Source of the DNA: an uncultured Lachnospiraceae bacterium
GTDB lineage: Bacteria; Bacillota; Clostridia; Lachnospirales; Lachnospiraceae
DNA length: 64,000 bases
Reading direction: 5' to 3'
Assembly (NCBI GenBank): GCA_946403625.1
Contig: CAMJAP010000003.1
Span: 1-64,000, forward strand
Position numbers and translations under genes: made by a program. Of the stretch, positions 45,468 to 52,175 are shown one piece after another. Numbering within the stretch: position 1 is the first letter of the stretch; each line of letters starts with the position of its first letter. The notes below the pieces were generated by a model. It ran no database searches. It saw nothing but the letters and a program-made list of their open reading frames with translations, and was not told the origin of the DNA.

Positions 45468-46314
45468 GAATAGGAAAAAAGAATGGATCTTTGCATCGTT
45501 GCTGCTGTTCGCAGTCTGCCTGATCCTGCCGCTGACGGCACAGGCCAAGGACGAAGAGGATTATTACACGGAGTATACCGATTCGGAAACCGGTTATACG
45601 GCAATCCTGTACGATGAAGCGGATGTGTTGAACCAAAAGAGTGAAAGATTGATCCTGGAGGATCTGACCGAACTCACCAAATACGGAAATGCCGTGTTCT
45701 ATTCGGCGGTGGCGGACAGTTACGCAAACGAATCCAAAGCGCAGAGAATGGCAAGGAACTACTATGAAGGATGCTTTTCCTCCACCTCGAACGGTGTGAT
45801 CGTAGCGATCATTCTGGACAGTGATGAACAGGGCGGATGTATGCTGTGGGTAGAGACCTACAACAAGCTCAATAAGACCGTGACAACCTCCCAATGTACG
45901 GATATTGCGGATAATGCGGTTGCGACCACCAGAAAGCACGCATCCGGGAAATATTACGGATATGACGGAACCAGAAATTATTTCGGCTATGCGGACGAAG
46001 CGCTCTTACAGGTACAGAAGGTTTTGGACGGCAAGAATATTCCGGCGCCGATGAAGATCATCACCAGTGCGTTGCTGGCGATGGTTCTGGGTCTGCTGAT
46101 CAACTTTATGATCGTTGCGGGATTTAACCGCAAAAAGACACCGAAAGAAAAGGAAGTATTGGCGGGGCTGATCTCGCAGTTCCACTTCACCGATACCAAA
46201 TCTACGCTGATCCATATAGACAAACGCTACTCGCCCAGATCGAGCAGCTCCGGCGGAGGCGGCGGAGGAGGTGGCGGAGGCGGCCACAGCGGCGGAGGCG
46301 GCCACAGAGGCTAA
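45454..46314 (+). CDS. TPM-domain membrane protein with polyglycine tail
   Basis: I chose the GTG at 45454 because GGGAGG (45440-45445) lies eight bases before it; the GTG at 45445 would overlap that site. A signal or anchor (LLLFAVCLILPLTAQA) is followed by a TPM domain (about 45-195: LYDEADVLNQKSERLILEDL, NGVIVAIILD), a membrane helix (about 205-228) and a tail with an unbroken Gly run and His/Gly (SGGGGHRG). The 'TPM + Gly-rich end' layout is common. The partner upstream is also Gly-rich and membrane-bound, so they likely work together. Function unknown. Confidence 0.8.
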   Translation: MRRIKNRKKEWIFASLLLFAVCLILPLTAQAKDEEDYYTEYTDSETGYTAILYDEADVLNQKSERLILEDLTELTKYGNAVFYSAVADSYANESKAQRMARNYYEGCFSSTSNGVIVAIILDSDEQGGCMLWVETYNKLNKTVTTSQCTDIADNAVATTRKHASGKYYGYDGTRNYFGYADEALLQVQKVLDGKNIPAPMKIITSALLAMVLGLLINFMIVAGFNRKKTPKEKEVLAGLISQFHFTDTKSTLIHIDKRYSPRSSSSGGGGGGGGGGGHSGGGGHRG

Positions 46315-46342
46315 AACCAATCACTGCAAAAAAAAGCAATCG

Positions 46343-46370
46343 AAAACCGGGGATGTGCTCCCCGGTTTTT
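46343..46370 (+). terminator. Intrinsic terminator after the zinc-ribbon/TPM operon
   Basis: AAAACCGGGG and CCCCGGTTTT form a perfect ten-base stem with a seven-base loop and T tail. It may also serve the convergent DtxR gene. Confidence 0.93.
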
Positions 46371-46405
46371 TGCTGCTTATGGAAAAGTTTTAAGCAAAAG
46401 GATTC

Positions 46406-46765
46406 TTAATGAAAGTGCTCTTTTAACGCCTTGAAACTCTCTGCGCTGATGACATGCTCGATCCGGCAGGCATCCGCTTCGGCCGTGGTCTGGTCGATGC
46501 CCCAGGAAACCAGCATATTGGTGAGAAATTCGTGGCGTTCGTAGATCATATCGGCGATCTTCTTGCCGCTTTCGGTCAGATAGATATATCCGGCATCCGT
46601 CACCGTGATATGTCCGCGCTCACGCAGATTCTTCATGGCGATGGAAACGCTGGATTTGCGGAAGCCCATTTCATTGGCAATATCCACGCTGCGTACGACC
46701 GGCAGCTTGTGGCTCAGGATCAGTATTGTCTCCAGATAATCTTCGGATGATTCGTTGGTTTTCAC
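46406..46765 (-). CDS. DtxR/MntR-type metal-dependent regulator, short form
   Basis: The 119-residue protein has a winged-helix N terminus (EDYLETILILS, SVDIANEMGFRKSSVSIAMKNL, ITVTDAGYIYLTESGKKIA) and a dimerisation/metal region with the usual ligands (RHEFLTNMLVSWG, EADACRIEHVIS). It lacks a C-terminal SH3-like domain. It starts with GTG (46765), with AGGGGG upstream on the minus strand. It is divergent from the Fe-S-scaffold-like/GGGtGRT pair. Whether it senses Fe(II) or Mn(II) cannot be read by eye, but an iron link fits the neighbours. Confidence 0.88.
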   Translation of the reverse strand: MKTNESSEDYLETILILSHKLPVVRSVDIANEMGFRKSSVSIAMKNLRERGHITVTDAGYIYLTESGKKIADMIYERHEFLTNMLVSWGIDQTTAEADACRIEHVISAESFKALKEHFH

Positions 46766-46790
46766 TATGAGGTACCCCCTTTATAGCATC

Positions 46791-46832
46791 TCTTATAGAA
46801 ATAAGAATAGTATTTTTTTGTGAAAAAAGCAA
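46791..46832 (-). promoter_or_regulatory. Promoter and candidate operator of the DtxR-type gene
   Basis: On the minus strand TTGCTT (46827-46832) and TATTCT (46804-46809) are spaced by 17. A perfect inverted repeat TCTTAT-AGAA-ATAAGA (46791-46806) overlaps the -10 and start point, a good place for autorepression. Confidence 0.6.
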
Positions 46833-46840
46833 GGGGAATA

Positions 46841-46869
46841 TTGATAAAGGGCGCGTCTTATGGTATGAT
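46841..46869 (+). promoter_or_regulatory. Promoter of the Fe-S-scaffold-like/GGGtGRT operon
   Basis: TTGATA and TATGAT are spaced by 17 bases. A half copy of the divergent operator (TCTTAT, 46856-46861) lies in the spacer, so the DtxR-type protein could act on both promoters. Confidence 0.6.
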
Positions 46870-46922
46870 GCTGATAATGTTTGCGGGGAAGACGCAACAA
46901 AAAATCGAATAAGGAGGATCAT

Positions 46923-47615
46923 ATGATTTACTCAACAGAAGTGAAGGCTATGTGTCCCGTTACCCAGGGCGTTCATCATGGCGCTGCTCCTATCCCGGAG
47001 GAAGCAAAATGGGTACAGGCAAAAGAGATCAAAGACATCTCCGGCTATACACACGGTATTGGCTGGTGTGCACCGCAGCAGGGTGCCTGCAAACTGTCTT
47101 TGAATGTTAAAGAAGGTATCATTCAGGAAGCATTGGTGGAGACCATCGGTTGCTCCGGTATGACTCATTCCGCAGCTATGGCAGCTGAAATCCTTCCGGG
47201 ATTGACCCTGCTGGAAGCTCTGAATACCGACCTGGTATGTGATGCTATCAATACTGCAATGCGCGAGCTGTTCCTGCAGATCGTATACGGCAGAACCCAG
47301 AGCGCATTCTCCGAGGATGGTCTGCAGATCGGTGCAGGTCTGGAAGACCTTGGTAAGGGAACCCGTTCCATGGTTGGTACCACCTACGGTACTCTGGAGA
47401 AGGGACCTCGTTATCTGGAACTGACTGACGGTTATATTACCGAGCTGGCTCTGGATGAGAACGATGAGATCATCGGCTACAAGTATGTAAACTTCGGCAA
47501 GATGATGGAGTTCATCCAGAAGGGTGACGATGCAGCTACCGCTCTGCAGAAGGCATCCGGTCAGTATGGTCGTGTAGCAGATGCTGCAAGATTCATTAAC
47601 CCCAGACACGAGTAA
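46923..47615 (+). CDS. Iron-sulfur-scaffold-like (NifU/IscU-type) protein paired with GGGtGRT
   Basis: The ATG at 46923 follows AAGGAGGATC. The 230-residue protein has cysteines in AMCPVTQG (Cys11), IGWCAPQQGAC (about 49, 55) and ETIGCSGMTHSAAMAAEIL (about 76), plus LLEALNTDLVCDAI. The last two blocks copy the U-type scaffold pattern. The C-terminal part (about 120-230) is not part of IscU. It precedes the GGGtGRT gene by 15 bases. Codons are strongly biased to GCT, GGT and ACC, unlike most of the window, which suggests high expression. Its precise role is unknown. Confidence 0.8.
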   Translation: MIYSTEVKAMCPVTQGVHHGAAPIPEEAKWVQAKEIKDISGYTHGIGWCAPQQGACKLSLNVKEGIIQEALVETIGCSGMTHSAAMAAEILPGLTLLEALNTDLVCDAINTAMRELFLQIVYGRTQSAFSEDGLQIGAGLEDLGKGTRSMVGTTYGTLEKGPRYLELTDGYITELALDENDEIIGYKYVNFGKMMEFIQKGDDAATALQKASGQYGRVADAARFINPRHE

Positions 47616-47630
47616 GGAGGAGAAAAAAAG

Positions 47631-48650
47631 ATGGCATTATTTGAATCATATGAAAGAAGAGAGCCGCAGATCCTTGCTTGTCTGAAAGAGTATGGCATTT
47701 CTTCCATCGAAGAGTGCAAGGAGATCACTGAGGCTGCTGGTATTGATGTATATAAGCTGATCGAAGGCATTCAGCCGATCTGCTTCGAAAATGCAAAGTG
47801 GGCATACACCGTTGGTGCTGCTATCGCAATCAAGAAGAACTGCCGCAAGGCTTCCGAGGCTGCTGCAGCAATCGGTATCGGCCTGCAGGCATTCTGCATC
47901 CCGGGTTCCGTTGCTGACCGTCGTAAGGTAGGTCTTGGCCATGGTAACCTTGGTAAGATGCTTCTGGAAGAGGATACCGAGTGCTTCGCATTCCTGGCTG
48001 GTCACGAGTCTTTCGCAGCTGCAGAAGGTGCGATCGGTATCGCTGAGAAGGCTAACAAGGTTCGTCAGAAACCGCTGCGCGTTATTCTGAACGGTCTTGG
48101 TAAGGATGCTGCTCAGATCATCTCCCGTATCAACGGCTTTACTTATGTAGAGACCAAGTACAACTACTTCACCGGTGAGGTTGAGGAAGTATTCCGCAAG
48201 TGCTACTCCAAAGATCCGGAGTCACCGCGTGCAAAGGTTAACTGCTACGGCGCAAACGACGTACAGGAAGGTGTTGCGATCATGTGGAAGGAGAACGTGG
48301 ACGTATCCATTACCGGTAACTCCACCAACCCGACCCGTTTCCAGCATCCGGTTGCAGGTACCTACAAGAAAGAGCGCGTAGAAGCTGGTAAGAAGTACTT
48401 CTCCGTTGCTTCCGGTGGTGGTACAGGCCGTACCCTTCACCCGGATAACATGGCTGCAGGTCCGGCTTCCTACGGTATGACCGATACCATGGGCCGTATG
48501 CACAGCGATGCTCAGTTCGCAGGTTCCTCCTCCGTTCCGGCTCACGTAGAAATGATGGGTCTGATCGGTGCAGGTAACAACCCGATGGTAGGTATGACGG
48601 TTTCCACCGCTGTATCCATCGAAGAAGCTGCAAAGGCTGGCAAGTTCTAA
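47631..48650 (+). CDS. GGGtGRT family protein
   Basis: The signature SVASGGGTGRTLHPDNMA lies near residue 262. The 339-residue soluble protein also has WAYTVGAAIAIKKNC, IGIGLQAFCIPGSVADRR, RVILNGLGKDAAQIISRINGF-type blocks and GLIGAGNNPMVGMTVS. The family is conserved in anaerobes, always with the upstream scaffold-like gene, and has no assigned function. AAGGAGGAG precedes the ATG. Codon use is of the highly expressed kind (GCT, GGT, CGT). A strong terminator follows. Confidence 0.9.
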   Translation: MALFESYERREPQILACLKEYGISSIEECKEITEAAGIDVYKLIEGIQPICFENAKWAYTVGAAIAIKKNCRKASEAAAAIGIGLQAFCIPGSVADRRKVGLGHGNLGKMLLEEDTECFAFLAGHESFAAAEGAIGIAEKANKVRQKPLRVILNGLGKDAAQIISRINGFTYVETKYNYFTGEVEEVFRKCYSKDPESPRAKVNCYGANDVQEGVAIMWKENVDVSITGNSTNPTRFQHPVAGTYKKERVEAGKKYFSVASGGGTGRTLHPDNMAAGPASYGMTDTMGRMHSDAQFAGSSSVPAHVEMMGLIGAGNNPMVGMTVSTAVSIEEAAKAGKF

Positions 48651-48677
48651 GAACTGCATAATAGTAAGAAATAAAAG

Positions 48678-48709
48678 AACCGTCGTTAGCGATAACGACG
48701 GTTTTTTTG
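48678..48709 (+). terminator. Intrinsic terminator after GGGtGRT
   Basis: AACCGTCGTTA and TAACGACGGTT form a perfect eleven-base stem with loop GCGA and T7. The left flank AAAAGAACCGTC resembles the short repeat at 26212 and may derive from it. Confidence 0.95.
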
Positions 48710-48711
48710 TT

Positions 48712-48738
48712 TTCCCCCCAAAGGGCGGATGAGGGGCC
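48712..48738 (+). repeat. Remnant of the interspersed palindromic repeat
   Basis: TTCCCCCC...GGGCGGATGAGGGGCC keeps only the outer blocks of the copy at 26138. It lies between the terminator and the convergent GGDEF gene. Confidence 0.4.
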
Positions 48739-48751
48739 ACCCCTATAGTTG

Positions 48752-50674
48752 TTAGCTCCTCGGCTGCCCGTCCTTAGCGTGCACTTCCTGTTTGATGCGA
48801 TACATCAACTGGTCGGCTTCTCGGACATAATCTTCCAACATCTTGCCGGAGGAAGGATTGGTCACTACATAAGCACAGCTGACGGTGATCTTGTAAGGAC
48901 GCCCGGAAGTGCTGTTGTTTTCTTCCAGGATCCCCAACAGCCGTTCTTTCAGATCCGCAGCGGTTTCTTCGCCGCTGTCCGGTGCGATGATGAGGAATTC
49001 GTCACCGCCGAATCGTACGCCGATCCAGTCGGGCTGGATGTTATCCCGAATGGCATTGGCCACGATACGGATCGCGATATCGCCTTGCAGATGCCCGTAG
49101 TGGTCGTTGATCCGCTTCATATAGTTGATATCAACAAACATAACCGTCATCGTCTGCTTCAGGCGGGTGCAGGTTTCAAAGATGGGGTCGACCTTGTTCT
49201 CATAAACAAAGCGGGTATACAGGCCGGTCATCGGATCCTTGTCATAAATGCGTTTCAGATCCTGATTCAACATATCCAGACGCAGATTACTGCGCAGCTG
49301 CATCAGGGACTGCTGTACTTTTTCCAGATACGAGAAGAGATTGCTGGAATCCAATACATAAGCATCATCCGCAAAGATGATATATCCGTAGTCGTATTCG
49401 TAGTTGTGCAGCGCACAGAAATAGTAGATGTGCTGCTCGCCGGGGGCTTTTTGGTAACCTGGGATCAGCTCACGTCCGTGCAGATGCGCATCCTGCACTT
49501 CTTTTCCGTTCAGCCAGGACACCACCACATCCATAGGGAAGCGGAATGGGTCATTGATATCAAAGATCTCGGCAGATGGCGTCAGCGGATTTTCAAAATA
49601 GTCCGGACACAGTACGATGGCAAAGGAGTCGCCTTCACAGCTGTGGTCGGCTGCATAGTGCTTGCTCAGCACCGGCTTTAAGGACGGGTAATCCGTCAAT
49701 CCGGTGATGCGCATTGCCAGGAGTCGCTCGCGTTGTTCTAAGATATTGAACTGCAAATGCTTGTGATACGAGGTCTGGCAAAATTCCTGACGGATCTTTA
49801 CATAGTCACGCCCGCCCGAACACCGGCAGCTTTCGCCCGGTACGAAAACGGACGGAAGCGAGAGCCTGGTTTCTATCGGCTTTCCGAGGATCTGGTCAAA
49901 CAGCATCTCGCAGCTGCGGTAGCCGACCTTTTGGAAGTTGGGGCTGACCGTGCACAGAGACGGGTAGAAGGTGGTTCCTTCACTGCCATGATCATAACCG
50001 GTCACGATCACATCCTCCGGAAGGGAATAGCCCAAACGGAGCAGTTCGGAAGAGACGGACAGGGCCATTACATCGTTGGCGCAGATGATCGCATCCGGCA
50101 GGGAAGGATTGGTGGAAACCATTTCCCGGATCAGGTAGCTGGGATCCGCATTGTTCCAGTTGCCGTAGCAGATATCTCCCGGCTCCAGTGTGATGCCATG
50201 CGCAGCCAATACCTCACGGGTGATTTCGAGACGTTCAATACTATCCACATGGTCGGGAGTACCGCCCATAAATACGACATGTTTTACATGGTGTTCTTCG
50301 ACAAGATGCGTCACCAGCGCTTCCATACCGTCACGGTTGCGCACGCGGATGGAAGGAATGTCGTCAATATCCATACCGATACTGACCACAGGTACGCCCA
50401 GATCTTTTGCCTTGCGGCAGAGTTCGATTGCAGTAGGTGGTGAATTGAGAGTTGCGGATAAAACGATGATCCCGTCAAAAGAAGACAGATCCCCCAATTG
50501 ATAGAGGTTCAGCTGTCCCTGAGTCAGAGTGGTATGCACACTGTAGGATGCGTAACTTAAGAAAACAAAGGTATCAAAGTCTTCCAGTTCAGCATAGCGT
50601 TTCACGCCTTCGAGCGTTTGCTGAAGAGCTTCCAGATTCCATCCGTTTCCGTATACCGCTATTTTATGCTTCAT
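48752..50674 (-). CDS. Cytoplasmic sugar-binding-type (LacI-like) domain fused to a GGDEF domain, second copy
   Basis: I place the start at the ATG at 50674 (MKHKIAVYGNGW), preceded by AGGGGAG; an in-frame TTG lies 24 bases further. Residues about 1-290 are a LacI/type 1 periplasmic-binding fold (FDGIIVLSATLNSPP, DAIICANDVMALSVSSELL, VIVTGYDHGSEG) without HTH or signal peptide. A middle region reaches about 450. The GGDEF domain (about 470-630) has DPMTGLYTRF, MFVDINYMKRINDHYGHLQGD and an intact RFGGDEF. No RxxD I-site is visible. A ligand-controlled diguanylate cyclase is likely. It is divergent from the MoxR-type operon. Confidence 0.88.
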   Translation of the reverse strand: MKHKIAVYGNGWNLEALQQTLEGVKRYAELEDFDTFVFLSYASYSVHTTLTQGQLNLYQLGDLSSFDGIIVLSATLNSPPTAIELCRKAKDLGVPVVSIGMDIDDIPSIRVRNRDGMEALVTHLVEEHHVKHVVFMGGTPDHVDSIERLEITREVLAAHGITLEPGDICYGNWNNADPSYLIREMVSTNPSLPDAIICANDVMALSVSSELLRLGYSLPEDVIVTGYDHGSEGTTFYPSLCTVSPNFQKVGYRSCEMLFDQILGKPIETRLSLPSVFVPGESCRCSGGRDYVKIRQEFCQTSYHKHLQFNILEQRERLLAMRITGLTDYPSLKPVLSKHYAADHSCEGDSFAIVLCPDYFENPLTPSAEIFDINDPFRFPMDVVVSWLNGKEVQDAHLHGRELIPGYQKAPGEQHIYYFCALHNYEYDYGYIIFADDAYVLDSSNLFSYLEKVQQSLMQLRSNLRLDMLNQDLKRIYDKDPMTGLYTRFVYENKVDPIFETCTRLKQTMTVMFVDINYMKRINDHYGHLQGDIAIRIVANAIRDNIQPDWIGVRFGGDEFLIIAPDSGEETAADLKERLLGILEENNSTSGRPYKITVSCAYVVTNPSSGKMLEDYVREADQLMYRIKQEVHAKDGQPRS

Positions 50675-50734
50675 CTCCCCTAAGCACCCCCAATACAAAC
50701 ATCACGCCTTTATTTTATCATATTTGTCATAGAG

Positions 50735-50782
50735 ATACAACAAAAGAAGTATATTTTTTGTTAGAATACAACAAATTGTTGT
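50735..50782 (-). promoter_or_regulatory. Paired ATACAACAA sites and palindrome upstream of the GGDEF gene
   Basis: ATACAACAA occurs at 50735-50743 and 50766-50774, exactly 31 bases apart (about three helical turns). The second copy extends into the palindrome ACAACAA-A-TTGTTGT (50768-50782). The region also contains minus-strand promoter-like AT stretches (TATGAT near 50718). An activator or repressor site pair is likely; the protein is unknown. Confidence 0.5.
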
Positions 50783-50898
50783 TACTATTTGGGATTAAAA
50801 TGCAAAATGCGTAGTAAATGCGCGAGGGCAAACAAGAGAGGGCGCGGAATGGGGTGAAAACGCAACCTGCGGTAGCATATTTTCTAATCGAAATACCA

Positions 50899-50927
50899 TT
50901 GTTAGCCGGGGGCGGACATGGTATATT
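50899..50927 (+). promoter_or_regulatory. Promoter of the MoxR-type operon
   Basis: TTGTTA and TATATT are spaced by 17 bases, with about 55 bases to the first gene. The remaining part of the 50675-50982 gap holds the ATACAACAA sites and nothing else that I can identify. Confidence 0.6.
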
Positions 50928-50982
50928 TATGTTATGTTTAAAAAATGACCAAGAACGGATTGGCGAAAGGAGAAGGTAGCGG

Positions 50983-52149
50983 TTGAAAGAAAGAGAGATC
51001 GCAAATCGGATCGCGACCATAAAAGGGCTGAAGATGGTCCATTTCTACCGGCTTTTCGGCGGAGAAGGACCGATGTGCGGTATACTGGCGTACTATGGGG
51101 ATCAGACGATCAACATGTGCAATGGGGATACGCATTTTAAGGAATTGTTTGAGCGGATCGCGCTTGTATATGAAAGAGAAGCATCCGCAAATGAGATCCT
51201 GACAGATGAAGAAACGATACGGGTGCTGAAACAGGCAAACGCATTCCGGACAGAGGATTTTGAAAAAAAGCTGGAGGGATATACACAGGTTTCGGTGCCG
51301 ATACTGTTGCCGAAGGCATTCTGTGCATTGTATCTGGTGCCGATCATCCGTTATGTTCTGGAATCTCTTTATAACGGAAAGGATCCGGCATCTGCGGAAG
51401 AAAAAAAGGATCCGATCGTCTTTGACACATTACCCAGACAATGGTTCGGAAAAGGCATTTTACATGCGATGCGGGGAGAAAAGCATCTGCAATTCCCGTA
51501 TCAGATCTTTTCGATGGCCGGCGAATGCTATGATATTATGGTGCGCAATGTGCTTTCGGACGGCAATGCCTTAAAGATCGAGATCACATTCGGGTATGAC
51601 AGGATCACGGTTTCCTATTACGACAGTTATTACCAGTATCAGGGAAATCTGTTCTTTGTTATGAAAAAGCAGACCGGTTTTGTTTCCCACGAACTGCACC
51701 AGAAGGTGAGTTTTTCGGCGGACGGGTCCGATGCCGGAAGCGAGGGCGAAACCATGTTTACCGTGGAGAGCGAATGCGCTGCGGGAAGCGGGATTGTACC
51801 GACGGAACGCTGTCAGCAGCTTTTAGGGATCGGAGCCGGGGAATGGAATGTCTGTGAACTTCCCTGGGGAGAACGCATTCTGAGCGCATCGGTCAATGGT
51901 ACGGAATATCGTGTGCTGATGACGACGGAAAGTGATCTGACGATCAGTTATGTATTGTGTTTTCGTTATCTGACCGGAGAGGGCGATGCGCCGCTTGCAT
52001 TCGGAGAGTATTCGTTCCGTTTGTACGAACGAAGCGATATTACGGAATTGCATCTGCTGGATCTGGATCCGCCGGGAGAGGGCAGATATCAGGAGCGATA
52101 CGCAGGCAGATATTATAAAGCAGAGAACACAGGAACGGACCGTGCATAA
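50983..52149 (+). CDS. Unrecognised protein, first gene of the MoxR-type operon
   Basis: The start is a TTG with AAGGAG and GAAGG upstream; an ATG at 51034 is an alternative. The 388-residue product is soluble, with no signal peptide or membrane helix. The N-terminal half is helical (about 30-130) and the C-terminal half rich in strands (ALKIEITFGYDRITVSYYDS, then repeated beta-like stretches). I see no enzymatic motif and no named family. It lies 26 bases ahead of the AAA+ gene in the same direction, so its job is probably tied to that machine. Confidence 0.65.
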   Translation: MKEREIANRIATIKGLKMVHFYRLFGGEGPMCGILAYYGDQTINMCNGDTHFKELFERIALVYEREASANEILTDEETIRVLKQANAFRTEDFEKKLEGYTQVSVPILLPKAFCALYLVPIIRYVLESLYNGKDPASAEEKKDPIVFDTLPRQWFGKGILHAMRGEKHLQFPYQIFSMAGECYDIMVRNVLSDGNALKIEITFGYDRITVSYYDSYYQYQGNLFFVMKKQTGFVSHELHQKVSFSADGSDAGSEGETMFTVESECAAGSGIVPTERCQQLLGIGAGEWNVCELPWGERILSASVNGTEYRVLMTTESDLTISYVLCFRYLTGEGDAPLAFGEYSFRLYERSDITELHLLDLDPPGEGRYQERYAGRYYKAENTGTDRA

Positions 52150-52175
52150 GACGGCGCAAACAAGGAGAGGAAAAG

